Shown here piece by piece: positions 40,701 to 52,447 of a DNA stretch of 64,000 bases. The notes under the pieces were generated by a model. That model had not been told where the DNA came from and searched no databases. It was given only the letters and a program-made list of their open reading frames with translations. This DNA comes from Hyaloraphidium curvatum (Eukaryota; Monoblepharomycota; Hyaloraphidiomycetes; Hyaloraphidiales; Hyaloraphidiaceae). Location of the stretch: NCBI GenBank assembly GCA_025558095.1, contig JAIVFI010000004.1, positions 372,001-436,000 of the forward strand, written 5' to 3'. Made by a program: the position numbers and the translations under genes. Position 1 is the stretch's first letter. The number at the start of each line of letters is the position of its first letter.

Positions 40701-43700
40701 CCGTTCTTCGGCCACGGCTTGGGGTCCACTCGGATCGGTCGGCCCTTTTTCGACTTCTGCTTCCCGCCGCCGATCGTGGGGAAGTCGTCAGCAGCCTCAA
40801 CATTGCCGTCTTCCGAGTCGGAGCATTCCATGTCCGCGCAAAGCAGGTCCACGGCGGCACTTCCGCGGAACAGAGTCGCAGAGGGTCCACCACCCTCCGC
40901 CTCGTTCGCAGGGTCAACGTCCATTGCGGCCTCGGTGGTGAAGCTGGCGGCGACGCGCCGAGCGCTGTCCGCCGCACTCGATGATGAAGGTGTCGGTGTC
41001 GAGCTTTGCGGCAAGGCCGTCGGGCTTGGTTCAGATCCGGTCGAGGCAACGCTTGACGATCGCCGCATCTTGAGCCTCGCGATCTGCTCCTCCCGCAGCC
41101 GCATAGTCTGAAAGAGAGCCTCGGAGCCAAACGCGTCCGCGTCCGCGCATTTGCCCGTCTGCGCGAGGCGAAGTTCAGCTGTGCTCAGCTGACGCGCCCT
41201 CTGCCTCTCATCGAGCAGCTCCCTCTCGTAGCGCTGCAACAGCGCCTCCTTGTCCAGGCCCTCCGTCCACTCCGGCCCCCAAAAGCGGCTCTTTGTGGGG
41301 TGGATGCCAACCCCCTGCACGGAGGGGATCTCGACGGGGATGCCACGCAACTGCAGCTTGTCAGCCACATACGTCTCGACCAGTTCGTGCCGCTCCTCCT
41401 CCTGCAGTTGCCTGATCGCTTCAGGCGGCATCCGGCGGAGCTCGGCTTGGGCCCGGTCGCGCAGATCCAGCAGGTACGCCGCCTTTGCGTCCTCCTCGTC
41501 CTGCGACTTGCCGCGCGCCTTCTGCGGCGATATGGCGACGCTGCGGATACGCGTCGCCATCGCCGACCGCTTCAGCTCCACGTCCCGCTTCCTCAGCGAA
41601 AGCATCACGCGCTGTAGGACAGTCGCTGGCCATTTTGGCCGGTCGCGGGGCTCCCGCAGGTCCATGATCGTATTCAGCGAGCGTCCGGATAGCGGCAGGA
41701 GTAGCCAGGTCAGGCGAAGCCGAGCCTCCGCGTCAAACTCGGGGCTGCAGCCAAAGGCCGCGAAGCTGGTGCCGAAAAAGTTCGTATCACCCGTCCCGAG
41801 CTTGGCCAGCACGCAGCGCAAGATGTGGCCAATCTTTTGCCGCTTCACGGCGTTGTCCAGCTCCTCCTTCAGGAAGGTGCGGATCAGGTCCGAAAGCTCC
41901 TTGCGCAGCTGGATGGGGACGGTGCGGAGGCGTCCTGCGGCAAGATTCCTGAAGTAACCGAGCAGCGGGCCGCGCAGCAGGTAGTGGTGCCAGTCGGCAA
42001 ACTCGGAAGCCAGGTCCGGCCTCAGCTCGTGGTAGGCGTCGGTGACTACCGCCCGCAGAACCGCAGCCGCCGCGTTATGCTCCTCCACGGAGAGGGTGCC
42101 GGGACCGTCAAAAACCTCGCCGTCGTCGGCCATCCCGTCGCCACCGAAGCCGGCGCCCAGAGCTTCCAGCACGTGTTCAGGTCCGTCGGCTTCCCCCTCG
42201 CCGGCCAGGAAGTCCGCGAACCCGGCGTATTCACCGAAATCTCCGCCCTCCTCTTCTTCTTCCCCATCTTCGGCAGCGGGCTCGTCATCGTCCTCCGCCA
42301 ATTCCGTGACCGTGCCGAGTCCCGCGCCAGTTGCGGTGATCTCCACGCCCGGATCCGTGCCGATGTCCCCGCGCGGCTTCTTCCTCCGGCGTGTGCCTGC
42401 GTTGGCGTTTAGCGCCCCCTCGTTCAAAACCACCAGCATCGCCATGTTCGCTACGACGGAAGGTGGGAACTTGCGCAGGATGGCAGGGGGAACGGAGCGG
42501 TTGTCCAGCAGACCGTTGTATACTGCCAGCATCGCCGAGGTCCAGACGAGCTTTGCAAAGGACGCCGCACCGGTTGCGGCGCGGGAAATGAGCAGCCCCA
42601 CGCTCTTGAGCGGCTCGATCGCCCAGGGGTGGAGGGCCTCCTCGGGCAAGAACCAGGTTGTCGACATGGCGCGCTCGGTCACGTGCCGCTCGTGCTCCGC
42701 ATCCCCGACGGCCTTGTACGCATTCTCCGCAGCTTGCCGCAAAGCCGGCCGGCATCCTCGCCGGTGTCCCCGGGTTGTCGACAGGCAGAGGTGGCACCTG
42801 GGCTCCTTTGCCGCGCAACCTTCGTCCTTCGCCCCGTCTACGTCCATCGCCGTTGCTCCGGCGGCAGCACTCTCCGCTTCCGTTGCTTGAGTGCGGCAGG
42901 CGTGCGGCACAATGTAGTTGACCTGGGCGAGCAGCAGTCCGCGCCGTGATGTGAAGGCCCGGGGGATGACGAGGCTGGGACAGCGAGGATGAGTAATGAC
43001 CCCGTGTGGATCTCTTGCGGAGACCTACTGGAGAGGAGCATCTGCATGCTGGGTTTCCACGTGTTCCCGGTACTTGGCCTCGAACGCAAACGTGACACGC
43101 CTGCCGTCTTTGCGGCAGATCTGGCACGTAAAGTGCTTCCCCGCGACGTGATGCCCGAGCCGCACGCCAGCGTCGTACTGGCGCTGATCCGACGACTTGC
43201 CGGCCGTAGCGCCGTTCGCGTCCTTTCTCTTCCGCTCCGGGTTCCGAGCCGGCACCCGGCCCTCGACCGCCACTGTGAAGGGACAATAAAGGCATCCGAG
43301 GGAACAGATGTCGACGCGCTTGGCGTCAAAGGCCTTTTCGAGCGCGTCCAACTTCAGGTGGAACGCGACGCTCGCGCGACGGGCGGCGTCGCTGACAGGG
43401 TTCACGAGCGAATCGAACCCCCAATAGTCCAGCAAATGGTCGCGCATCGGGTGGCCAGAAAAGATCAACTCAAACAGGACCGAGCGCCCCTCCTCTCCGT
43501 GCACAGCAGCCAAAGCCTTGTCGAAGAACGAGCCGAGGTCCGCGTCCGCCCTTTCGCTCACGCCTCTTAGCCCCTTCGTGGGCTGGAAGATCTCGTAGAA
43601 GGTCAGCGGCTGCGAGGAGTGCACCGTCAGCCCAGAATGCTGGAGCTGGAAGCCAGAACGTTGCTCACCAGCGCGGGCACCGGACCACGATCCGGTATGC

Positions 43701-46065
43701 CCAGGAGCGCCTCGTTGGCCTTCATGGGGCCCCAGAGGAAGGTTTCGAAGAAGATGCGGCGCTGTTCAGCCTGCTGAAAGGCAATGTCCTTGGGCAAGTC
43801 CGTGCGGACAACGAGCGCCATGCGCTCTTCCAGAGTCAGGCTGGCGAGCGCAACCTCGAGCGAACGACTCCTCCGATCCCACAGGGCTTTCCCGGACGCG
43901 TTCTTGAGCGCGCCGAGGGCGTCCTCCAGGATCTTGCGCCAGTTCTGCGGCCGGCGGAGGTGGGTCTGGGCTGGGAGCTCGAAGTCCTCCACGGGTATGA
44001 GCCCGGCTTCCGGCTGGCGAACGAAGTGCCGCACTCGAGCAAGGAATACGGAATGGACGAAATCATCCAAACGAGCCGCATCACTCGCCATCAGCCGCCC
44101 ACGCAGACGGATCTCGGTCGCTGCCGTCCAGCGGTGGAAGCCTCCTTCACGGTCGACCGCCACCAGGCGCGAGACAAAAAGTCGTTCCTTCCTCGTCGCG
44201 GAGAGGGACGAGTAACTGCCGTCCGGACGACCCTGGTCCAGGTCGGAAAGCCCGGCACAGCACGCGTACTTGACAGCCTCACGCAGGTCCTTGGGCACGG
44301 TCGGCTCCAGCGCGTAGTCCAGCAGAGCGTCCAGCTGCGCCCCCGGGGCTCCGACAACGGCTGGAGCGAAAATCGGGTTCGCTAAAACAGTTGGAAAGAG
44401 CGGCGGAGGCGGCGAGAGGCCGGAAGGGGTGCCCGCAGTGGCCGGCGATGGTTCGTCGGCGACGGGCGCGGGGAGCCGACGTCGCTCGACGAAGTTCCGC
44501 AGCTTCCGGCAGAGGGCCGCGCGGACCTCCTTGCCTTTGCCTTTCTCGACTGCGGAGCATATTCCGCGGAACTGGTCGGGAGGGAGGGAGGTGAGGGTGC
44601 CGATGACGTCCTTGGAGGCGGTGGCGCGGGCGTTCTGCAGCTCGTCCAGAAACGTGTTCCACGCCGATCCGAAAGCACCTCCATTACTGAGTCCTCGTAG
44701 TCGGCCATAGAGCTGGTTCACATCGTAGGCCTTGTGGACGTCGACCTCGGCCACTCCGAGTTCCCGGGCCTGGGAAGTCAAACGGAGGTCGGCACGCGTC
44801 AATGACGACGGCGACGAGTTCCCCACCTCCTGCAGCAGGCGGGCCGCTTCTCGAGCAGCGATGCCGTCGTCCACCGCGTTCCTGGGCGCGGCCCCGGGAC
44901 CCGGTCCGGTGTCCATGCGGGTCGAGTTTGTGTCTCCCGTGATCTCGCCAGTTGCCGTTTCCGGTTGTATGCACCCGCTCGTGGAACCAAGGTTGTCGGA
45001 CCGAAGCATCTCCCGCTGAATGCGCGCCTTCTCTTCCGCGCTGAGCTTGATGCAGTGCCGAAAAGTGGGACAGAGATCGCTCTCCCCAACAATTCGTATC
45101 GCCCTCTCGACAGCGTCAATCAGATCGGCCACAGTGGAGGGACAGTCTCGCCGGACAAGGCGCTTCAACCGCCCTATCACGTGCTCACTCGCATTGAACT
45201 CGGGAGTACGGGGTCGCAGGTACACGAGGTTGAGGTTGTTGGCTTTCGCCACCGCCTGAACCGCGAGGAACGATTTGCCGGAGGTGTTCTCTACAATCGC
45301 AGTACCATTTGCGGTCTTCTTTGCCCTCAAAGGGGATCCATGGTAACCAGCATTGTCAATCACAATGTTCAGCGCGTTCTTGGGGCCCTGTCCGTCTGCC
45401 TTAACAGACCTCAAGAAAGCGCAGAATCGCTCCGTGTTCATATTGCCACGGTAGATCACATACGAGATCACCGTTCCAGCAACTGCTCCCGGACGAGGAC
45501 TTGGTGACACTGCGAGACACAGAGTCACCTTTGGACCTCTATTCCGCGGGAGGTAGACAACAGCGCGGCTTCCGCGGTCCGAGTACCCGTGGCTGCCCGG
45601 GTCGTTGAGCTCGAAAGCCGTTTCGTCCAGTGCGACCATGCGTTCCATAGGCACATTCTCGATGCGACTATGAAACAGAAGATGCCTTTCCGGTTGCCGT
45701 AAGGCCTCGGAAGACTTGACGGTGAGCCTCTTCCTAGTGACGCCATTTGCCTTCAGCAGCCGCGAAACGTGCTGCTGGGAGACGCGGATCCCGTACTTTT
45801 CTGCCAGAAAAAGAACTAGCTCCTGCTGGGTGACCCTGACCTGGCTTTTTGCCTCGTGTACGATGTCCTGGACCATCTGGTCCGTGACCTTGCGGCGGCT
45901 CCGGACCTTGCGAACTCCCTCTCTCGATGCCGGGGGCAGCGATGCCCACTTGATCCAACGAAAATAGGTCGTGCGATGTACTCCCAACGACGCAGAAATC
46001 TCCGCCGAGCTCAGCTTCCCAGTCTGCTTGAGCCGAGTTGCGATGGCGGGGCCGTCCACCAACAT
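37796..46065 (-). CDS. Transposase-Fanzor polyprotein (DDE transposase fused to TnpB-like nuclease)
   Basis: Nine exons (46065-43669, 43609-43029, 42974-40529, 40491-40108, 40046-40007, 39953-39783, 39730-38407, 38367-38122, 38063-37796) join without a phase conflict into 2,618 aa. Residues 1-~330: Tc1/mariner-IS630-like transposase with HTH (LGVHRTTYFRWIKW), DDE residues in ALDETAF (~148), IVIDNAGYHG (~240) and EFNASEHVIG (~297). Middle: helical region, paired-cysteine fingers (CLYCPF, CQICRKDG, CHLCLSTTRGHRRGC). C-terminus: RuvC-I-like VVFCDPNRWF (~2192), then the Fanzor/TnpB end, EYLTSQMCSKC...CPTC zinc finger and WMRDVNS (~2525-2570) with the last catalytic Asp. Fanzors are RNA-guided nucleases carried by eukaryotic transposons, normally as separate genes. 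The exon D/E boundary (near 40.05-40.1 kb) is the least certain; two or more genes remain possible. Confidence 0.7.
37796..46065 (-). mobile_element. Core of a mariner/IS630-like transposon carrying Fanzor
   Basis: The coding core of a DNA transposon inserted between arginyl-tRNA synthetase and the GNAT gene. Coordinates are those of the polyprotein; true ends lie outside. They cannot be far out: flanking host genes start at 46261 and 37334. TA target duplications and terminal inverted repeats were not identified. The intact long frames suggest recent activity. Confidence 0.65.
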
Positions 46066-46260
46066 TGGCGTCCGGGGCACAGGTAGTTGTGAAGAAGCCC
46101 GAGGCGCAGAGTTTGCAGATGGAGATGCCAAGGCCACTGGCTCGCTGCAACAGCTAGTAGCAGAGGCGATGTGTGCGACTACGGGAGTCCGATGAGGCGC
46201 GGATCGACGCGCGATCAAAACAACCGTGAACCCGGAAGCCAACCCCCAGACGGGCGAACG
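46066..46260. promoter_or_regulatory. Interval between transposon gene and GNAT start
   Basis: The 195 bp between divergent starts should contain the left transposon end, the transposase promoter and the GNAT promoter. No inverted repeat is obvious. Confidence 0.4.
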
Positions 46261-47416
46261 ATGAGCGAGTCTGCTGAAGTTGCTGCGTCTCCGGCAAAGA
46301 TTGAGTATCGTCTGGCGCGTGAGGAGGATCTGCCGACGTGCGGGGAGGTGTTCTTCGAGGCAAGTACCGCACCCATTGCATGATCTCCTGCATCTCTTTG
46401 ATATCTGCGCACGGCAGGGGCTCACCGGCTACCTGAAGAAGCTCAACTCGGCGGACAAGCTCATGATGATCCGGGAGCGCATCTTGGCGGACGTGGTTCG
46501 GTTCTACCGGCATGCTCTCCAGACGGATCCAGAGAACTTTTTCATTGCTGAAGACGTGGACGCGGACAAAATCGTCGGTTTCGCCACTGCGACAAGCCGA
46601 CCTCCGATGTTCTTTGTCGGTGCGTACGCCCGGCACGGACTGCTGATCCAGCAGTAAACTCCGTCTGGCCCTCCTCCAGGCTTTGTTTTCGTACTCCCGG
46701 ACTACGCGCACCCCAAGGCCAAGGGCGTCGGCCGCACGCTCTTCGGGCGCCTCATGAAGAACGTGCCGGAGGGTGATACTGTCGGCCTGACCGTCGACAC
46801 GGCGCAGCCCATCTCGAATAGCCTCTATGCTCAGTGGGGCGTGGTCGGGAAGCAGCCCTTGCAGTACCTCGACGGACCGCTCGACGTCTCGAAAATCGAC
46901 TTCCGCAGAACGCTCACCCCGGTCAGCATCGTGGCTTCAAATCCCACCGAGTCGCAGATCACGTTCGAGGACGCGCTGCCGAAGATCCGTGCTCTTGACG
47001 CGGATATTGTTCGGTTTGCGCGGAGGAAGGAGGATTGGGACTTCATCTACGCTGGCCGGCCCATCGCGCAACTCTACAAGGACGAAGGCGGCGCGGTTGT
47101 CGGCTACTCTTTCGCTCGGCGCGGCGCGGGCATCGGGCCCGTGGTCGTCAAGAAGCCGGAACTGCTGAACGAAGTCGTGATCGACGCGCTGATGCGTGCG
47201 CTCGAGGCCGGTCGCGAAGGGAGAGAGAACCCGGAGCAAGTCACGGTATCGTTGTGGTTCCCGTCAGGCGCCCTTCCCGAGCTCTTCGCGCTACTCCTGA
47301 AAGCGGGAATGAAGATCTCCGGCTTTCCAATGTTGCTGGCATATAACGGAGCTGCTGGAGAGCCATTCCTCTGTGATCTCTCACGGGCTCTCATGTACAG
47401 TGCGTCGATGTTTTGA
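46261..47416 (+). CDS. GNAT-family N-acetyltransferase, tandem GNAT-like domains
   Basis: Exons 46261-46359, 46418-46619 and 46680-47416 encode 345 aa. The first intron is GC-AG (GAG|GCAAGT, 58 nt, phase 0): no GT donor gives a compatible frame, while this one yields EVFFEGLTGYL. The second (60 nt, GTGCGT, phase 1) joins MFFVG to FVFVLPDYAHP. Residues 1-170 form a GNAT domain (YRLAREEDLP, VVRFYRHAL, VLPDYAHPKAKGVGRTLF containing the acetyl-CoA loop, YAQWGV). The second half (EDALPKIRALDADIVRF, RPIAQLYKDEGGAVVGY, VSLWFPSGALPEL) repeats the layout. Similar fungal proteins are annotated only as acetyltransferases; the acceptor is unknown. It ends 69 bp from the convergent GMPPA gene. Confidence 0.85.
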
Positions 47417-47485
47417 AAAAGACGTTCTTCTAGTGCATTAGAGGAATATCGGTCTACGCGGGTATCTGACAGCTGGCACTCCACG

Positions 47486-49372
47486 TCACATCACAATCTC
47501 GTTCTCGTAGTGCCTGCAAGCCAGCGATGTCAGATTCGAATCAAGGGGATCGACGAGCAGGCATACCCCTTGAGTTCCTTGTGCGGCAGGACGATGCAGT
47601 TGCGAATCACGACCTCGTCGGCCACCTTGACTTCCGTGCCCAGCACGGTAGCCCCCGGGGCCTTTGCGTTGTTGACCGTTGCTCCTCCACTAGCTGCGGC
47701 GGCGTGCACGTCGATGTGGCCACCCTCAACACGGGCCCAACAGCCGATACGGCAGTCCTTTCCGACGATGGAGTTGAGCACGATCGAATCGTGCTTGATC
47801 TCCACGTTGTCCAGGATGATCGAGTTGTGGATGCGGACGCCGCGCCCGACCACGACCCGCTCCGCCAGGGACACGTTGGGACCGATCTTTGCCGTCGGGT
47901 GAACGATTGCACTGGGGTGAATGATGACCGGTTGGATTATCTCCGGCTCGGTGCGCGCCTTGCGCACGGGGGAAACCGGCGCCTGAGGAGCCTCCGCCGG
48001 CGGGTTGATGTAGCCAGGTTCCGGAGACTCCGGCGTGAGCTGGCTGGGAGAGTGAGTGGCCAAGACAGGAGGGCCCCCAACCGTCACGCTGCCGCCGTTC
48101 TCGCGTGCAGCGCCGAACATGTGCGGCCGCGTTTGGTTCGGCAGCGCTGCCGCCATGTGGGCCAGCGCAAACGTGGATGGCTTCCGCGCGAGACGGTGAG
48201 GCGCCGTCTTGGCCCAGTACTGCAGGTAAAGCGCGTTGGCCGGCAGCGCAGAGGCTGCGGCCTTGATCTGCATCCAAAAGTCGTTAGGCCCGATGGGGTA
48301 GACATAGAGCCGGCCCGTGCCGGCGAGCTTCTGGATCACGTCGTTCTCGAGCTGCACGGCGTCGACTTCGGCCGACGACAGGCTACCGTACGTGAAGGAA
48401 TCGTCCTCCAGCTCCTTTTCATAGCGAGCACGGCGCTCCGCGACGGCTTTGGCCATGTCGCGGAAGATGCTGCGGTCAAAGATGTAGACACCGCAGGAGA
48501 TGATGTCGGAGATGAAAGTCTCGGCTGTTTGAGGGGGTCGTTTAGAAAGGGAACAACTGCGTACTGCCAATGGACCCACGTTTCTCGACGTAGTGGAGCA
48601 CCTCGTTCGTCTGCGGGTCCGCCACAAGGGACCCATAGCGACGAACACTTTCCTTCGAGACCTTCGTGCCCATGATCGTGAACGGCTTGCCGTGGGATCG
48701 GTGGAACTCCAGCATGTCCGAGAGTGGGAACGACGAGGCAATGTCGGCGTGCAGGACAAAGACGTCTGGCGAAGAGGGTAAGCGAGATGAAGAAGACCGG
48801 CAGTCGCGCTCACAATCGGGGTTTCCACGGAGAACTTCGTCCCTGAAGTGATGCAGGCCACCGCCCGTTCCAAGAGAGACGTACTCGCGCAGGTAGCTGC
48901 ACGCAGGAGTTCCATTCGTGCCCGTTCCGTCGGCACATAGGGTGGAACCCACCGGAAGTTAATCCCAGGAAAGTCCAGCGTCACTTCGGAGAGAAAGCGG
49001 TCGAAAACGCCGTTCTCTGCAGGAGACGCGAAGCGACCGCGCAGTTGAGCGTTCGGGTTCCACGAAGCCAAAAGAGCACGAAGCGCACCGTAGAAGCCGA
49101 TAAGAAGAATGTCCCGCATGCCTTCAACTTGTGCCAAAGCGTCCACGTGGTGCCGTATCATTGGGAGCCCGGCAATCGGGAACAGAGGCTTGGGAGTGGT
49201 GAAAGACAGAGGCCGGAACCGCGTGCCTGCGCCAGTCCGTGTCAGGGCCGACTTTCGGCGAGCTGCGGCACGGAAAAGCACCGATAGAATTGCCGCCGAC
49301 AAGCAGAACCGCCTTCCGGCGGTTACTGGTCGCCGGGATATCCGGAGACGTCAGGAGGGGGGAGGTCGCCAT
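47486..49372 (-). CDS. Mannose-1-phosphate guanyltransferase alpha (GMPPA)
   Basis: Six exons (49372-49282, 49226-48953, 48896-48814, 48765-48580, 48524-47567, 47513-47486) encode 539 aa; the five introns are 48-56 nt. The nucleotidyltransferase domain reads KAVLLVGGNSIGTRFRPLSF, then YLREYVSLGTGGGLHHFR, VFVLHADIASSFPL and VEKPETFISDIISCGVYIF. A ~80-residue proline/serine insertion separates it from the hexapeptide beta-helix (HPTAKIGPNV, GVRIHNSIILDNVEI, SIVGKDCRIG). The last 9-codon exon restores the family ending HYENEIVM. The alpha protein regulates or supports GDP-mannose synthesis from mannose-1-phosphate and GTP. The first glycine loop (GGNSIGTRF) differs from the catalytic GGxGTRL consensus, in keeping with the GMPPA rather than the catalytic beta branch. 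Confidence 0.9.
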
Positions 49373-49620
49373 TGCTGCCCTTCTGGCGTTTTTCTCGGCG
49401 CGAGAGCCAAGGATTTAATGTGCCTGCTTTCCCTCTTGCCGCCAATCGCCGTCTGCCGAGGACGATAGCGGAGTAGGACGTCAGCTGTGAGGGTCGGTTC
49501 GTTGGGGGTCTCCGCGCCTGGGCCGAGGGCCCCATCACGACGCTGCGATGTCTTCTGTTCCTCCGATCGTTCGCGCGAATGCTCAAGAATCAGCCAGAAT
49601 ACAAAGGTCAAGCGACTACA

Positions 49621-52136
49621 TCAGTCGTCTGCATCGTCGCTGTCGTCCGCATCCGGGTTCTTTGACGAGGCCTTGGGTGCCCGATCACCTTGGTCATCGC
49701 TCCCAGAGTCCTCATCGTCATCGTCCCCGCCGTCGTCGATCTCGATTTCGTCGCCATTGGCAAAAGAAACCGGTCCGCCAGAGCCGGTTTTCGGCCTGAT
49801 CTCGTCCTCGTCCGCATCCTTTGCCGGCGCAGACGCCTGCTGCTTCTTCCACTGGTGCGCAAGCTGCAGCAGCTTCAGCGCGGGGGTCTTCTCCTTCTCG
49901 TCGTCGGGGAAGATGTAGTCCAGGTACTCCTCCCAGGTTCCGGATTCCTCCACCCGCCGCCGCTTCTTGACGACGCGCGGCATGCGGGCCTCGAGCTTCT
50001 TCAGCTCCTCCGGCGACCCGTTCTTCTTCTCAAAGTCCTTCCAAGTCTCCAGGAGGAACACCCGCTCCTCCTTGGACTCAGGCATCCGGCGCTTGACCGC
50101 CGTGTGTGCGCGGTCAAGGACGGACCGCGCCCTGTCGGCAGCAGAGAGGTCCTCGAGTCCTTTGGGACCGACGGGTGTGCTGGCCTCAAAGTTGGCAAAA
50201 GAGATCCAGACCTGTGAACAACTGTCAGCAACGAGAAATTCATAGCGGCAACGGCGCGAACCTTGACGTGCTCCGTCTTCTTGAGCAGCTTCTCGTAGAG
50301 CCGCCGCGCCTTGTCCCACTCTTCCTCGCCGACCTGGAAGTCAATGTACGCCTTCCACAGCACCTCGGGCATGTCCAATGCCGGCTGCGCGACCGCGATT
50401 TCAAACACGCCCTCGGCACGCTCAATGTCCCCGAGCATCCGCTCCATCTCGGCAAACTTGACCCAGGCGTAGCAGTTCTGGGGATTCCATTCCAGGTACT
50501 TCTGATAGAGGATCCGCGCGCGGTCGAACTCGCGCAGCTTGAGCTCCAGCTCGATGTAGCTCCGGAACAGCTTCTCCTTCGGGCACGTGCCGATCGCGAC
50601 CCCCAGCATCTTGCGGGCCGCCGCGAGATCCTTCCGCCGGACAAGGTGATTCGCGTAGAGCACCCACACCTTGGCGAACGTGAACTGCTTGTGCGGGATC
50701 AGGTTTAAGCACGCCTGGTAGACCTGTTTCGCCCGGTCCATGTCCTGCAAAGCGCAAGACTCAGGAAATGGGATGAGCGGCCGAACAAGGAGACCCACCC
50801 CAGCGTCCCGCTCCTCCCAGACGGCATAGAAAAGCCACAGATAAATGTACCGCCGCCAAAAACGCTTTTCCGTCACCGGAGGGACCTGCGCGATGGCCCT
50901 CTCGTAGACCTCGCGGACCCGTTCCGGGTTGCCTGCACTCTCCTCCAACCGCGCGTAGTCAAACCACGTGTCGTAGTTCTGCGGTGTCGCCTCCAAATCC
51001 TCCTCGTACTTTTTCCGCCGTTTCTCCGTGATGACGTCCTCGATTCCTTCGCGGTCCCCGTGCTGCTTCTCAAACTGGCCATAGTTCTCCTGGATCGTCT
51101 GCGACCGCGTCTTGGGTATCTTCTCAAGCGCAAACTTGTAGACGGCCCGCGTCCGCTCGTACTCCTGCTGCCGTGCCTCGAACTTGGCGAACGACACAAA
51201 AATATTGGGATCCAGGACCCTCGGGTCGTCCGTCTGCTGGGCGTCCTTGTCCATGTGATCGATACATTGCTCGTACAGGGCGCGAGCGCGGTCGACGTCG
51301 CCGATGTCCTCCTCGAACCGAGCCCATTTTACCCAATTCTTCGGTTCGGGTTGGTTAGAGACGAAGCGCTGGTAAATTTGCCGCGCCCGCTCCGTTTCCT
51401 TGTACCTAAAATCCAGTTGAGCGACAATCCAACAGAGGGTCCGAATTCGACCAACCTTCTCTCGAACTTGATGTAGGCCATCCAAGCTTCTTCGGACGGC
51501 TCCCACTGCATCCACCGCTCAAACACCTGCCGTGCACCGGCAACGTTCCCGAGCGTCTCCTCCATCAGCGTGTACTTGTACCAGAACTGGTCCACGCGCG
51601 GCAGCACGGAAACCGCGCGATCGTAGATGTTGCGCGCGTGGTTGACGTTCCTGTGCTTCATCTCCATCTCGGCATACCGCACCCAGAGAGTTATGTTGCG
51701 GTGGTCCACGTCGAGGGCGCGTTCAAAGATGGACCGGGCCCTGCGAAAAACAAGGGGTCGGTCGCGGTCCCATCAGACAATCCAGACGCATCGACAGCAT
51801 ACCTCTCATATTCGTGCTGGCTCTCTTCCCATGCTGCGTATTTGAGCCAGTGGCCGACGTGCGTCCGATTGCGGCGGATCTTGTCCTCAAACTCCTTCCG
51901 CCGCTCCCCCTTGTACTCCATCAGCTCTTGCTGGTCCATAATCTTCTGTTTCGGAAGCTTGAGCGCCGGTTCCTGGAACTGATTCGCCTCGCGAAGGATC
52001 CTGCCCGGGGGACGGCGTCTGAGTCCCGGCACCACGCAGTGCCGCGGCGCCGTTCCACGCACTGTTCCGCGGTAATCTGGACCGGCGCCGGGGCCTTGTT
52101 GGCCACCCGGCCCTGGCGAGCGCCTCGGTCCCCCAT
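49621..52136 (-). CDS. CLF1: Crooked-neck-like pre-mRNA splicing factor (Clf1/Syf3)
   Basis: Six exons (52136-52063, 52000-51803, 51740-51456, 51405-50799, 50744-50262, 50211-49621) encode 745 aa; introns are 50-62 nt. The N-terminus [18 protein letters not shown] and [15 protein letters not shown] is diagnostic. About fifteen HAT (half-TPR) repeats follow: [104 protein letters not shown]. The protein scaffolds the Prp19-associated (NTC) complex in the spliceosome and would act in the nucleus. The acidic C-terminus ([15 protein letters not shown]) is typical. Strong conservation across every splice joint makes it a calibration gene for this genome's introns. Confidence 0.95.
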
Positions 52137-52447
52137 GATAGCGATTGGCGGTCGTGGAGGGGCTCTGAAGGTTCAATGACGCGGGACCGCGATTCCACGC
52201 CCCTGTCGCGGCTGGCGCAGCCCGGGCGACTGGGAGCAAATCCGGCTGAATGCCAGACGCCGCCCAGCTGGAGAGAACGCTACAACAGAGTCTCCTTCAG
52301 GGGGCTGCGCGTCAAACGAGTTCCGCGCCGCGATCAACAAGGCATCAAAACGCAACCACGACAGACTAGTGGGACCTTGACACGCTATAGGACTTCCAAG
52401 AAGGTCTTTATAGAGGAGCCAACAGAACTCTACGCGGATTACACGCG

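Noticed and set aside
43029-43609. Independent 199-codon gene between transposase and large frame
   Set aside because: It begins with GTG only, and phase-compatible introns on both sides make it an internal exon of the polyprotein.
37335-46260. Terminal inverted repeats and TA duplications of the transposon
   Set aside because: Scanned both flanks by eye for matching inverted ends; none convincing. A self-alignment of 37.3-46.3 kb would be needed.
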